Positions 25,385 to 34,277 of a stretch of 64,000 nucleotides of DNA are shown here, in pieces. The stretch is from Pontibacillus marinus BH030004 = DSM 16465. GTDB lineage: Bacteria > Bacillota > Bacilli > Bacillales > BH030062. Numbering within the stretch: position 1 is the stretch's first letter; every line of letters starts with the position of its first letter. Location: assembly GCF_000425225.1 (NCBI RefSeq), contig NZ_AULJ01000033.1, positions 16,476-80,475 of the forward strand. The letters run 5' to 3'. The notes beneath the pieces were generated by a model, which ran no database searches, was not told the DNA's origin, and saw only the letters and a list, made by a program, of their open reading frames with translations. Position numbers and translations under genes: made by a program.

Positions 25385-26857
25385 ATGGATCTAAAATTAA
25401 AACAATACATCAATGGTAATTGGGTAGACGCAAACTCAGGGAATACACGTGATATTATTAATCCATTTAATCAGGAAGTTATTGCTACGGTTCCTGAAGG
25501 GGATGAATCAGATGCAAAAGCAGCAATCGCTGCAGCAAGAGAAGCATTTGATCACGGAGACTGGGCTTATACCCCTGCGACTGAGCGAGGGGCTATTGTA
25601 AGAAAGATTGCTGAATTGATTGAGAGAGATAAAGAAGAACTTGCTTATTTAGAATCATTGGATACTGGCAAGACAGTTGAAGAGAGCCGTGGAGACATGG
25701 ATGATATTGCTGGAGTATTTCGTTATTATGCTGAACTTGCAGATAAAGATGGCGGTGAAATAATCGATTCGCCAGTGCCAAACTCTAGCAGTAAAGTTGT
25801 TCACGAACCAGTTGGTGTTTGTGGTCAAATTACACCTTGGAACTATCCTTTACTTCAAGCGTCTTGGAAACTAGCTCCAGCGCTTGCCACTGGAAATACG
25901 TTAATTATGAAGCCAAGTGAAATTACACCGCTTACGCATATAAAGGTATTTGAATTAATCGAAGAAGCAGGAGTACCTGCTGGTGTTGCTAACCTAGTTC
26001 TTGGTGCAGGCGGTACAGTTGGTTCAGAGCTTTCTACTCATGACGATGTAGACCTTATTTCATTTACAGGCGGAATTGTTACAGGGAAGAAAATCATGGA
26101 ATCTGCAAGCTCAAACGTGAAAAATCTGGCCCTTGAGCTAGGCGGGAAGAACCCGAATATCATTTTTGCAGATGCTGATTTTGATATAGCTGTCGATCAA
26201 GCATTAAATGGAGTCTTCTTCCATGCCGGACAAATTTGTTCCGCTGGTACAAGACTGATTGTAGAAGAAAGCATTCATGACGAGTTCGTTAATGCGCTTG
26301 TGGAGAGAGTGAAGAAATTCAAGCTGGGAAGCGGATTTGATGAAGATACTCAAATGGGTCCTCTTATTTCAGCTGAACACCTAGCAAAAGTAGAAAAGTA
26401 TGTAGAAACAGGAATTAAAGAAGGGGCTACATTAGCTGTTGGCGGTAGCCGCCCGGAAGATCCTGAATTACAAAATGGATTTTTCTATTTGCCTACGATC
26501 TTCACAGACTGCACAACAGACATGGACATTGTTCAAGATGAAGCATTTGGTCCAATTATCACGGTTGAGAAATTCAATGAAGAAACAGAAGCGGTTAAAC
26601 TTGCGAATGACTCGATCTACGGACTTGCTGGCGGCGTTTGGACAAACGATAGTGCCAAAGCTGAACGCTGTGCAGGAAAAATGCGCATGGGGACTGTTTG
26701 GATCAATGAATTTAACCTTTATTTCCCACACGCTCCATGGGGAGGATTTAAACAGTCTGGTATTGGACGAGAACTAGGTAAGCTTGGTATGGAAGAATAT
26801 ACGCAAACCAAGCATATATTCCAAAACTTTAAACCTGAACCTCTTAACTGGTTCTAA
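25385..26857 (+). CDS. gbsA: Betaine aldehyde dehydrogenase
   Basis: 490 residues. Oxidises glycine betaine aldehyde to glycine betaine with NAD(P), the last step of osmoprotectant synthesis. Complete ALDH motifs: TPWNYPLLQASWKLAPAL, KPSEITP, SFTGGIVTGK, catalytic Glu in LELGGKNPN, catalytic Cys in FFHAGQICSAGTRL, FGPIITVEKF and the C-terminal KQSGIGRELG. ATG 25385 is chosen because GGAG stands nine bases before it; ATG 25370 has no signal. It is divergent from gbsR and followed by betA, with a hairpin between the two genes. Confidence 0.95.
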   Translation: MDLKLKQYINGNWVDANSGNTRDIINPFNQEVIATVPEGDESDAKAAIAAAREAFDHGDWAYTPATERGAIVRKIAELIERDKEELAYLESLDTGKTVEESRGDMDDIAGVFRYYAELADKDGGEIIDSPVPNSSSKVVHEPVGVCGQITPWNYPLLQASWKLAPALATGNTLIMKPSEITPLTHIKVFELIEEAGVPAGVANLVLGAGGTVGSELSTHDDVDLISFTGGIVTGKKIMESASSNVKNLALELGGKNPNIIFADADFDIAVDQALNGVFFHAGQICSAGTRLIVEESIHDEFVNALVERVKKFKLGSGFDEDTQMGPLISAEHLAKVEKYVETGIKEGATLAVGGSRPEDPELQNGFFYLPTIFTDCTTDMDIVQDEAFGPIITVEKFNEETEAVKLANDSIYGLAGGVWTNDSAKAERCAGKMRMGTVWINEFNLYFPHAPWGGFKQSGIGRELGKLGMEEYTQTKHIFQNFKPEPLNWF

Positions 26858-26954
26858 GCTGATAATCTATTATTTATTTTTTAAAAGAATCAAATGGGCT
26901 TAAGAAAAAGGTTATAAGACTAACACAACCTATTAACTAGATTTGATAAATAAA

Positions 26955-27000
26955 GAAGGGTTTTAGGACAATGCTTTTCAATTGTTTGAATCCCTTTTTT
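26955..27000 (+). terminator. Hairpin between gbsA and betA
   Basis: AAGGG..ACAAT pairs with ATTGT..CCCTT and runs into six T. It would end part of the transcripts after gbsA, so betA may be read partly by read-through or from its own promoter. Confidence 0.65.
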
Positions 27001-27028
27001 AAATGCAAGATTCAAGGAGGAACATAAG

Positions 27029-28711
27029 ATGAGTGAATTCTATGACATTGTGATTGTTGGTGGCGGTAGTGCGGGTTCTGTACTCGCCAATCGACTAAGT
27101 GAAGATGGGAAAAAGAGTGTTCTTGTTTTGGAGGCGGGACGCAGTGATTATTCTTGGGATTTATTAATCCAAATGCCGGCAGCTTTGCCGTTTCCTGCGG
27201 GTAAAAGCCTTTACGATTGGAAATACGAATCTGACCCTGAGCCATATATGAACGGTCGACGTATCAAGCATGCTCGAGGAAAGGTACTCGGAGGCTCTAG
27301 TTCGATCAACGGTATGATTTATCAACGTGGAAACCCGATGGACTATGAACGCTGGGGAGCGGACAAAGGTATGGAATCGTGGGATTTTGCGCACTGTCTT
27401 CCATATTTCAAACGCTTAGAGAATGCATTAGCATCACCAGATGATGAGCTTCGCGGTCATGATGGGCCTGTCAAATTGGAACGCGGTCCAGCCAAAAATC
27501 CTTTATTCCAATCATTCTTTGACTCAGCTGTACAGGCTGGTTATTCACGGACTCCTGATGTGAATGGTTTTCGTCAGGAAGGGTTCGGGCCGTTTGATAA
27601 GCATGTGTACAAAGGACAACGTATGTCTGCTTCACGCGCTTATATTCATCCGGTTATGGACCGTGAGAACCTAACGGTGAGGACGCGTGCTTTCGTTAAA
27701 CATATCGACTTCGATGGAACTAAAGCCAAAGGGTTTACTTATTATCGAAACGGAAAGACGCATCAAGTTGAAGCGGGTGAAGTTATCCTTGCAGGCGGTG
27801 CGATTAACACGCCACAGCTTCTTCAACTGTCAGGTGTGGGGGAAGCAGAACACCTTCTCTCACTTGGCATTAAACCAGTTGTCAATCTTCCGGGTGTAGG
27901 AGAAAACCTTCAGGATCACCTTGAAGTCTATATCCAACACGCTTGTCCAGAGCCTGTATCTGAACAGCCTAACTTAAGTAAAGCGCGCATGCCTTGGATT
28001 GGCTTGGAGTGGATGCTTAAACGTACAGGACCGGCATCGACCAACCATTTCGAAGGTGGCGGTTTCGTCCGTTCGAACGAGGATGTTGATTATCCGAACT
28101 TAATGTTCCACTTCCTTCCGGTAGCGGTACGTTACGACGGGCAAAAAGCGCCTACAGACCACGGATTCCAAGTACACATCGGACCAATGTACTCTGACGC
28201 CCGAGGATCCTTAAAAATTCGCTCAACAGATCCGAAAGAGCACCCGAGCATGGTTTACAACTACCTTTCTACTGAACAGGACAGACGCGAATGGATAGAA
28301 GCGGTAAGAATTACTCGTGAAATTATGTCCCAGCCTGCTATGAAAAAATATAATGCAGGGGAAATTTCTCCTGGCCCTACCGTTCAAACAGACGAGGAAA
28401 TCTTAGAGTGGGTAAAAGAAGATGCTGAGACTGCACTTCACCCTTCATGCACGGCCAAGATGGGGCCTGATTCAGACCCTATGGCTGTCGTGGATCCAGA
28501 AACCATGAAAGTTCATGGGACTGAAAATCTACGAGTGGTCGATGCATCTGCTATGCCTTACGTTACGAACGGAAATATTCATGCACCTGTGTTGATGTTA
28601 GCGGAGAAGGCAGCAGACTTAATCCGTGGAGAGAAACCACTTGATCCAATTCATGCCGATTTCTATCGTCATGGTGTACATGCGCCCGATGCAGGAACAG
28701 TAACCAAATAA
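27029..28711 (+). CDS. betA: Choline dehydrogenase, GMC oxidoreductase
   Basis: 560 residues. FAD enzyme that oxidises choline to betaine aldehyde, possibly onward to betaine. It shows the FAD-binding [15 protein letters not shown] at residues 10-24, the GMC signature [21 protein letters not shown], the second signature [15 protein letters not shown] and the C-terminal catalytic His/Asn region ([30 protein letters not shown]). ATG 27029 follows AAGGAGGAAC. In Bacillus subtilis the choline step is done by an iron-type alcohol dehydrogenase, GbsB; here a proteobacterial-style BetA takes its place beside GbsA and GbsR. GC content is a little higher than in gbsA. Confidence 0.93.
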   Translation: MSEFYDIVIVGGGSAGSVLANRLSEDGKKSVLVLEAGRSDYSWDLLIQMPAALPFPAGKSLYDWKYESDPEPYMNGRRIKHARGKVLGGSSSINGMIYQRGNPMDYERWGADKGMESWDFAHCLPYFKRLENALASPDDELRGHDGPVKLERGPAKNPLFQSFFDSAVQAGYSRTPDVNGFRQEGFGPFDKHVYKGQRMSASRAYIHPVMDRENLTVRTRAFVKHIDFDGTKAKGFTYYRNGKTHQVEAGEVILAGGAINTPQLLQLSGVGEAEHLLSLGIKPVVNLPGVGENLQDHLEVYIQHACPEPVSEQPNLSKARMPWIGLEWMLKRTGPASTNHFEGGGFVRSNEDVDYPNLMFHFLPVAVRYDGQKAPTDHGFQVHIGPMYSDARGSLKIRSTDPKEHPSMVYNYLSTEQDRREWIEAVRITREIMSQPAMKKYNAGEISPGPTVQTDEEILEWVKEDAETALHPSCTAKMGPDSDPMAVVDPETMKVHGTENLRVVDASAMPYVTNGNIHAPVLMLAEKAADLIRGEKPLDPIHADFYRHGVHAPDAGTVTK

Positions 28712-28747
28712 CACTTTCTTGAAGAAGGCCTCTTGCAAAACCTGAAG

Positions 28748-28779
28748 AGATGGCGAGCAAATGCTCGCCATCTTTTTTT
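28748..28779 (+). terminator. betA terminator
   Basis: AGATGGCGAGC and GCTCGCCATCT form an 11-bp stem with an AAAT loop, followed by seven T. The T-run touches the stop codon of the convergent membrane-protein gene. Confidence 0.9.
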
Positions 28780-30193
28780 ATAGAAAAAAGAAAACAAATA
28801 GTTGAAGGTATATCTGCACCATGACATAAAAGGCGATGGCGTATTTGTAGTTAAATAGTAAACCATTCTTGATTATGCTAAGTCGGTTCACCGAACTTAA
28901 AATGATCGATGGTAAAATCAGAGGGGATAACATGATTGAGATCACACTCCCTGATGTAATACCCAGTACGACGATTTCTGGTGGATAGGGCAGATCTACT
29001 CCTTGTAAGATCCCTGAGACGAGTACGATTACCGTCAACGGGCCAAGTCCAATGAAACCTAAAAGGATCACGACAAAAGGAAGGACCCATAAGAAGTTTA
29101 AGAACGGTATGGCTTCTGTCACATAAAAGAGCCCGTCAATAATATATTTACCATAGCCTGACTGATTGACCGCATTGATTAAAAATCCAGCTGCCAATAG
29201 AATCGAGAACTGTTGGGCTTTGCTTGGGAGACTTTTTGCTAAATAAGCCTTACCATTCTCCGTGATCGCACTGGTTCTTCTTCGGACTATAAAGTAGAGG
29301 ATGACCCACGCTACAATGACAATGGGAATGATAAGCAATAATTCCGCTTCCCAAATCGCATTGAGAAGAAAAATGGAACCGAACAATGTCACAAATAGAA
29401 AGCCAAATTCTAGGGCATCGCGATTCCCTTCACTATCTTGTTTCTTTTCTTCTTTAATTCTAGCTAGTTCCTCTTGGATGCCTGCCGTAAGGTCCACCCC
29501 GTAATGACGTTCTTGAAAATAAGAGAAGAGAACAGATAACAAGATACCGGCAAAGGATATGACAAGTCCTTGTAAGATGGATAAAGCTAACGATGCATTA
29601 AGCGCATGAACGGCAAAAATGAAGCTCGGTATGCTAACCACCCACATCGTTGTTAAGGAGAACGCACGGAGTAAGGCTGTTCCTTTATAATTTTCCCATA
29701 CTTCTCCTTTTTGATTATTTAAAAATTCGTTGATCATTCCATATACCATAGGGATTGAACCGAATAATAGAAAGTAAGAAATAATTTGCGTTATAATCAT
29801 CATTCCAAAATAAAACTTGCGACTCGTATTCAGCAAGTTTTGAGCGAAGTTAATGACGGATTCTATGTATGGCTTCTCTGCAAATACCCAACTAATTGTA
29901 GGAACAATGAGTAAGATAGCAATCAGTCCACTCATCACAGAAAATCCAGATATGATCCCTTCCACAAGTGAGGTACCTGCTGAAAGGTGAACCATCAAGG
30001 CTATCACGAGAAGTAAAAGCGATATACTTGCCTGCTTTATCGGTAAGAAAAAATAACCGAGTAAAAAGGCTGCTAAACCGAACAAGGAAAGAACGGTCGA
30101 AAGCACATCACCGCCAATGAAATAAACAATGAAATGCATGATCACATATAAACTAATAAATAAGGTGTAACCTCTTTTGGACATTTGTACCAT
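28778..30193 (-). CDS. Polytopic membrane protein, probable transporter
   Basis: 471 residues with roughly a dozen hydrophobic segments spread over the whole length and one cytoplasmic charged loop (about residues 225-250, ARIKEEKKQDSEGNRD). The fold resembles ion-transporter-superfamily carriers (two halves; the second ends with small-residue-rich GLGPLTVIVLVSGIL and ITSGSVISIMLSPLILPSI), but I cannot name the family or substrate. ATG 30193 follows GTGGAG. It stands convergent to betA and divergent to an SDR gene; a role with the betaine genes is possible but not supported by motifs. Confidence 0.7.
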   Translation of the reverse strand: MVQMSKRGYTLFISLYVIMHFIVYFIGGDVLSTVLSLFGLAAFLLGYFFLPIKQASISLLLLVIALMVHLSAGTSLVEGIISGFSVMSGLIAILLIVPTISWVFAEKPYIESVINFAQNLLNTSRKFYFGMMIITQIISYFLLFGSIPMVYGMINEFLNNQKGEVWENYKGTALLRAFSLTTMWVVSIPSFIFAVHALNASLALSILQGLVISFAGILLSVLFSYFQERHYGVDLTAGIQEELARIKEEKKQDSEGNRDALEFGFLFVTLFGSIFLLNAIWEAELLLIIPIVIVAWVILYFIVRRRTSAITENGKAYLAKSLPSKAQQFSILLAAGFLINAVNQSGYGKYIIDGLFYVTEAIPFLNFLWVLPFVVILLGFIGLGPLTVIVLVSGILQGVDLPYPPEIVVLGITSGSVISIMLSPLILPSIILSSVNRLSIIKNGLLFNYKYAIAFYVMVQIYLQLFVFFFL

Positions 30194-30338
30194 TATGGAT
30201 GCTCCACTCCTGATTCAAAGTGTTAACTTTACACATCGTATCATACAGGAATATAAAGTAGCTCAAATCATGCACGATAAAGGCTATTTTATTTTTCGAT
30301 AAAACCAAAAAAAGATTCAAATAAATGGAGGAATAAGG

Positions 30339-31112
30339 ATGAATGAGTTAAAGCTAAAAAATAAAATAGCAATTGTTACAGGAGGAACAAAAGGGATTGG
30401 CAAAGCAATTGCTACTAAATTTGCTTACGAAGGAGCCAGTGTATTTATCGTTGGGCGGAACAAGCAAGCTGGAGAAAAAGTTGTGAAAGAGACACAAGGG
30501 CAAATCTCTTTTATTCAAGCAGATGTTTCTAAACCAGATGAGGTAAAGAAATTGGTTGATCAAACCGTTCAACAAACGGGACGCCTAGATATTTTGGTGA
30601 ATAATGCAGGGGTCCAACATGAACAGAACATCGAACATACATCACCAGAAGATTGGGACAAAGTGATGAATGTAAACTTGAAGAGTGTCTTTTTATGCAG
30701 TAAGTATGCAATTCCTCATATGCGACATCAAGGTGGAGGGAAAATTATTAACACAGCATCAATTGATGGATATTGGGCTGAACCCAATTTAGGCGCTTAT
30801 TGCACCTCAAAAGGTGGAGTCCTTTCCCTAACAAAGTCTATTGCTTTAGATTTTGCTCGAGATGGAGTTTTATGTAACTGCATATGTCCGGGATACATAG
30901 AAACAGAAATGACAGAAAGCTACATGAATGCACAAAGTGATCCTGAACATGCAAGAAATCAGTTAGCCAATCGTCATCCCGTTCAACGTATGGGAAAACC
31001 TGAAGATATAGCAGAAGCCGCTTTTTGGTTAGCTATTCAAGAATCCAACTTTGTAACGGGACAGTCCATTACCGTTGATGGTGGGTTAACTCTTGGGAAT
31101 ATTGATTTTTAA
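30339..31112 (+). CDS. SDR family NAD(P)-dependent oxidoreductase
   Basis: 257 residues of classical short-chain dehydrogenase type. Seen are the nucleotide-binding TGGTKGIGKAIA, the NNAG motif, catalytic Ser in NTASIDG, the YCTSK active-site motif, PGYIETEM and the C-terminal VTGQSITVDGG typical of FabG- and glucose-dehydrogenase-like members. The substrate is unknown. ATG 30339 follows TGGAGGAATAAGG. It is alone on its strand, divergent from the membrane protein. Confidence 0.88.
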   Translation: MNELKLKNKIAIVTGGTKGIGKAIATKFAYEGASVFIVGRNKQAGEKVVKETQGQISFIQADVSKPDEVKKLVDQTVQQTGRLDILVNNAGVQHEQNIEHTSPEDWDKVMNVNLKSVFLCSKYAIPHMRHQGGGKIINTASIDGYWAEPNLGAYCTSKGGVLSLTKSIALDFARDGVLCNCICPGYIETEMTESYMNAQSDPEHARNQLANRHPVQRMGKPEDIAEAAFWLAIQESNFVTGQSITVDGGLTLGNIDF

Positions 31113-31209
31113 CAAAACCGGCCTCATGTTTCCTTTAGCTAGTTTTACTCTACTTCCTGCGTAGTATATAATTGAGTGTCAAAGCAGAACAAAAGATAGG
31201 AAGTTTCTT

Positions 31210-32697
31210 ATGAATAACCAAAAAAACAAAGGATATAAAAATTCCGTAAACAAGCACAATAGATCTGGGAAACAGAATAAGAAACAACACAATAAGCGTG
31301 GGAATCAAGCAGATGCCAAGCATAATAGGAAGCATAAGAAAGTGAATGCACCCCAGCGTGGCCAGAAAATCGCAACTGCAAAAGTGACTTGCTCCGGCCT
31401 AACTAGTGAGGGTAAAGGAATTGCCCAGTGGGACGGGAAGCGGTTGGAGGTAGCGGATCTTCTTCCTGGTGAAACGGCAGAGATCATCGTCTCCAAAAAA
31501 GGGCAGTATGTGAATGGAGATCTAAAGAAGGTCATTACGCCATCTAAAGATCGTGTCACGCCTCCATGTCCGTATTACTACGAGTGCGGTGGATGTCAGA
31601 TTCAGCATATGAGCGATCAGGCGCAAGCTCGATTTAAGGAGGAAACCGTAGCTTCTCTCATGAAGCCATTCGGAAAGCCCGAACCTATTTTTACAATGGA
31701 TCATCCGTATGATTATCGAAATAAGAACAACCTAACATACGGGATGAATAAAGACCGTCAAATCATTGGAGGACTGTATGCACAGAACTCTCATGAAATT
31801 ATACCGATTGATAAGTGTCTAATTCATGATCCGAAAGCGGATGAGATCGCCAAAACCATTCAAGGCTTGATGAAATCCTTTAAAATGCAGCCGTACAATG
31901 AAGATACTGGGCGTGGCTTCCTTCGACATGTGTTAATCAAGGTGGGCAAGTTTAGTGGTGAGATTATGGTGGTGTTGGTTGCAGCGTCATCTGTATTTAA
32001 AGGGAAGAATAATTTTGTTAAGGCCCTAAGAAAGGCCCATCCAGAAATTTCGACTCTCTTGCATAACGTAAACACCCGAAGCGACAGCATGGTGTTAGGC
32101 AATGAAGAAAAGGTTCTATTCGGCAAGGGAACCATAACAGACACCCTTTGCGGAATGGAGTTCGAGATCTCTGCGAAATCCTTCTACCAAATTAATCCTG
32201 TCCAGACGGAAAAGCTCTATTCAAAAGCGATTGAAATGGCGGATCTAACTGGAGAGGAAACCGTAATTGATGCATACTGCGGAACCGGTACGATCGGTCT
32301 TGTTGCCAGCCAAAAAGCTGGAAAGGTTATTGGTGTGGAGCTGAATAACGATGCGGTTAAAGACGCGATTCGTAACTCAAAGCGGAACGGTGTGAAGAAT
32401 GCTCGTTTTTATCAGGGCGATGCAGGTGAGTTCATGGTGCAAATGGCAGGACGCGGCGAAAAGGCTGATGTGGTGATTTTGGATCCACCAAGAAGCGGAA
32501 GCGACGAAGCCTTCTTGTCCAGTGTGGCGAAGCTGAAGCCGAAGCGGGTTGTGTATGTGTCGTGTAATCCAGAGACGCAAGCGCGTGATTTAAAGTACTT
32601 GGATAAGAATGGGTACAAGGTTGAAGAGATTCAGCCAGTGGATATGTTTCCTCAGACGAATCATGTAGAAAGCGTTGTAAAATTAGTACGGAAATAA
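31210..32697 (+). CDS. rlmD: 23S rRNA (uracil-C5)-methyltransferase RlmD/RlmCD
   Basis: 495 residues. Methylates conserved uridines of 23S rRNA with S-adenosylmethionine. In order: a very basic N-terminal tail (residues 1-50, rich in Lys, Asn and His), a TRAM domain (about 55-110), iron-sulfur cysteines in PPCPYYYECGGCQIQH, the methyltransferase domain with DAYCGTGTIGL, ILDPPRSG, and the catalytic cysteine in VSCNPETQARDL. Bacillus relatives act on two sites (U747 and U1939). The basic tail adds about 40 residues beyond the usual length and is probably an extra RNA-binding segment. The gene ends at a GTGCCTGACC-type hairpin. Confidence 0.92.
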   Translation: MNNQKNKGYKNSVNKHNRSGKQNKKQHNKRGNQADAKHNRKHKKVNAPQRGQKIATAKVTCSGLTSEGKGIAQWDGKRLEVADLLPGETAEIIVSKKGQYVNGDLKKVITPSKDRVTPPCPYYYECGGCQIQHMSDQAQARFKEETVASLMKPFGKPEPIFTMDHPYDYRNKNNLTYGMNKDRQIIGGLYAQNSHEIIPIDKCLIHDPKADEIAKTIQGLMKSFKMQPYNEDTGRGFLRHVLIKVGKFSGEIMVVLVAASSVFKGKNNFVKALRKAHPEISTLLHNVNTRSDSMVLGNEEKVLFGKGTITDTLCGMEFEISAKSFYQINPVQTEKLYSKAIEMADLTGEETVIDAYCGTGTIGLVASQKAGKVIGVELNNDAVKDAIRNSKRNGVKNARFYQGDAGEFMVQMAGRGEKADVVILDPPRSGSDEAFLSSVAKLKPKRVVYVSCNPETQARDLKYLDKNGYKVEEIQPVDMFPQTNHVESVVKLVRK

Positions 32698-32729
32698 GAA
32701 GCAGGAGCATATAGCGGTGCCTTATAGCG

Positions 32730-32785
32730 GTGCCTGACCCCCACTCTTTTAAAGCATTAACGCAGTGGGGGTCAGGCACTTTTTT
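32730..32785 (+). repeat. GTGCCTGACCCCC hairpin repeat and terminator
   Basis: GTGCCTGACCCCCACT (32730-32745) pairs perfectly with AGTGGGGGTCAGGCAC (32764-32779) and runs into T, so it can end the rlmD transcript. Arms and part of the loop (AAAGC.TTAA) recur at 34040-34090. An extra GCGGTGCC word stands at 32715. Confidence 0.85.
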
Positions 32786-32849
32786 ACTTGACTTTCCCCC
32801 ATAAGAAGCATGGTAAGATACCATTAGGAAAACGTAGGAGGAACTGACA

Positions 32850-34037
32850 ATGACAAGAAAGCTATTCTATGAAGACCCATATAAGGTGGAATTCGATTCT
32901 AAGATTTTAACAATAGATGAGGACAAGCGTGGTCCTTATGTGGTGCTAGAAGAGACAGCGTTTTACCCTACTGGTGGTGGGCAACCATTCGATAAGGGAA
33001 CATTGAATGGATTTGAAGTGATTGATGTGGAAGAAGTGGATGGCGAGGTACGTCATTACACAAATGGAATAATGTCAGCTGATACGCAAGAAGTGCATGG
33101 AATCCTTGATGAAGAAAGACGTATCGATCATATGCAGCAACATTGTGGACAGCACATCATCTCAGCCATTTTTGATGATCAGTTCGACATACCAACAACG
33201 AGCTTCCATTTAGGAAAAGATACGGTAACGATTGATTTAGATACGGAAGGCTTATCTGATGACCTTTTGCAACAAGCTGAGGCTCAGGTAAATGACATCA
33301 TCCATAAAAATTATCCAGTTGAAACGAAGTGGATGTCTGCGGAAGAGGCGAAGGAGTACTCGCTTCGTAAACCTCTTGCCGTCGAAGGTGATGTTCGCCT
33401 TGTCATTATTCCAGAGATTGATTACAACGGATGCGGTGGAACACACCCTAGATCAACTGGTGAAGTCATGGCAGCGAAGTTTCTGGGCTGGACCAAAAGC
33501 AAGAAACAGGTACGTTTGGAATTTGTTTGCGGTTATCGACTTTTATCTCAGTTCGAAGAGAAACACCAAGTATTAACTGATTTGAAACAGCTTATTCCAA
33601 GACCGGAAGATCAAATGGTAGAAGAAATCGATCAGTTGATCAAAGCAAGTAAAGAAAAAGATAAGAAAATCACTGAACTTGAAGAACAACTTCTTCAATA
33701 CGAAGCACGTGATATTGTCGCGGAGTCACATGGGGATAAAGTGATTCAACGTGTGTTCGAGGACCGATCAATCAAAACACTCCAATCTCTAGGAAAAGTG
33801 ATAATTGAAGAAGCGCCTGATGCTTATCTCATCCTTGTGAGTGAACAAGAAGACCAGCTCCAGTTCGTCCTGTCTCATGGAGAAGAAATCGATCAAAATA
33901 TGAATGAAGTCGCCAAACAAACCATGCCTCTTATTGAAGGAAAGGGAGGCGGAAAGCCAAATTTTGTCCAAGGTGGAGGCAAAAAGTTAATAGACGGAAC
34001 GGATTTCGCTAATCGAGTGAGAGAACAGTTATCATAA
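32850..34037 (+). CDS. Alanyl-tRNA editing protein, AlaX-like with DHHA1 domain
   Basis: 395 residues. Stand-alone homologue of the AlaRS editing part, expected to hydrolyse Ser- or Gly-tRNA(Ala). N-terminal beta-barrel with FYPTGGGQPFDKG, zinc/editing motif with HMQQHCGQH and a later CGGTH, then a coiled coil (about residues 250-290) and a C-terminal DHHA1 domain ending GKGGGKPNFVQGGG. The length matches the long AlaX form. ATG 32850 follows GTAGGAGGAA. It lies between two hairpin repeats of one family, as an insulated single-gene unit. Confidence 0.9.
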   Translation: MTRKLFYEDPYKVEFDSKILTIDEDKRGPYVVLEETAFYPTGGGQPFDKGTLNGFEVIDVEEVDGEVRHYTNGIMSADTQEVHGILDEERRIDHMQQHCGQHIISAIFDDQFDIPTTSFHLGKDTVTIDLDTEGLSDDLLQQAEAQVNDIIHKNYPVETKWMSAEEAKEYSLRKPLAVEGDVRLVIIPEIDYNGCGGTHPRSTGEVMAAKFLGWTKSKKQVRLEFVCGYRLLSQFEEKHQVLTDLKQLIPRPEDQMVEEIDQLIKASKEKDKKITELEEQLLQYEARDIVAESHGDKVIQRVFEDRSIKTLQSLGKVIIEEAPDAYLILVSEQEDQLQFVLSHGEEIDQNMNEVAKQTMPLIEGKGGGKPNFVQGGGKKLIDGTDFANRVREQLS

Positions 34038-34039
34038 AA

Positions 34040-34090
34040 GTGCCTGACCCCCATTGTGATAAAGCGTTAATTGAGTGGGGGTCAGGCACC
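34040..34090. repeat. GTGCCTGACCCCC hairpin repeat, second copy
   Basis: GTGCCTGACCCCCA (34040-34053) pairs with TGGGGGTCAGGCAC (34076-34089). It directly follows the stop of the AlaX-like gene; no long T-run, so termination would be weak. Confidence 0.8.
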
Positions 34091-34277
34091 ATCTAACCTA
34101 CTGGAATATCCTATTAATTTTATGTTATACTTTAACCAAACGTATGTTCTTTTTATAATACCTTCGTCTAGAGTGGTGGGGAGAGATTTCTCCACTGACT
34201 TTCTTTAATTCCTCATTTTATATCTTTCCATCATACCTCATAGTACTCTTGTGTTTCATAAGAAGGGAGTGGAGACC

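Noticed and set aside
33292..33576. 94-residue plus-strand frame inside the AlaX-like gene
   Set aside because: Alternative-frame shadow with no ribosome binding site; the AlaX motifs are in the main frame.
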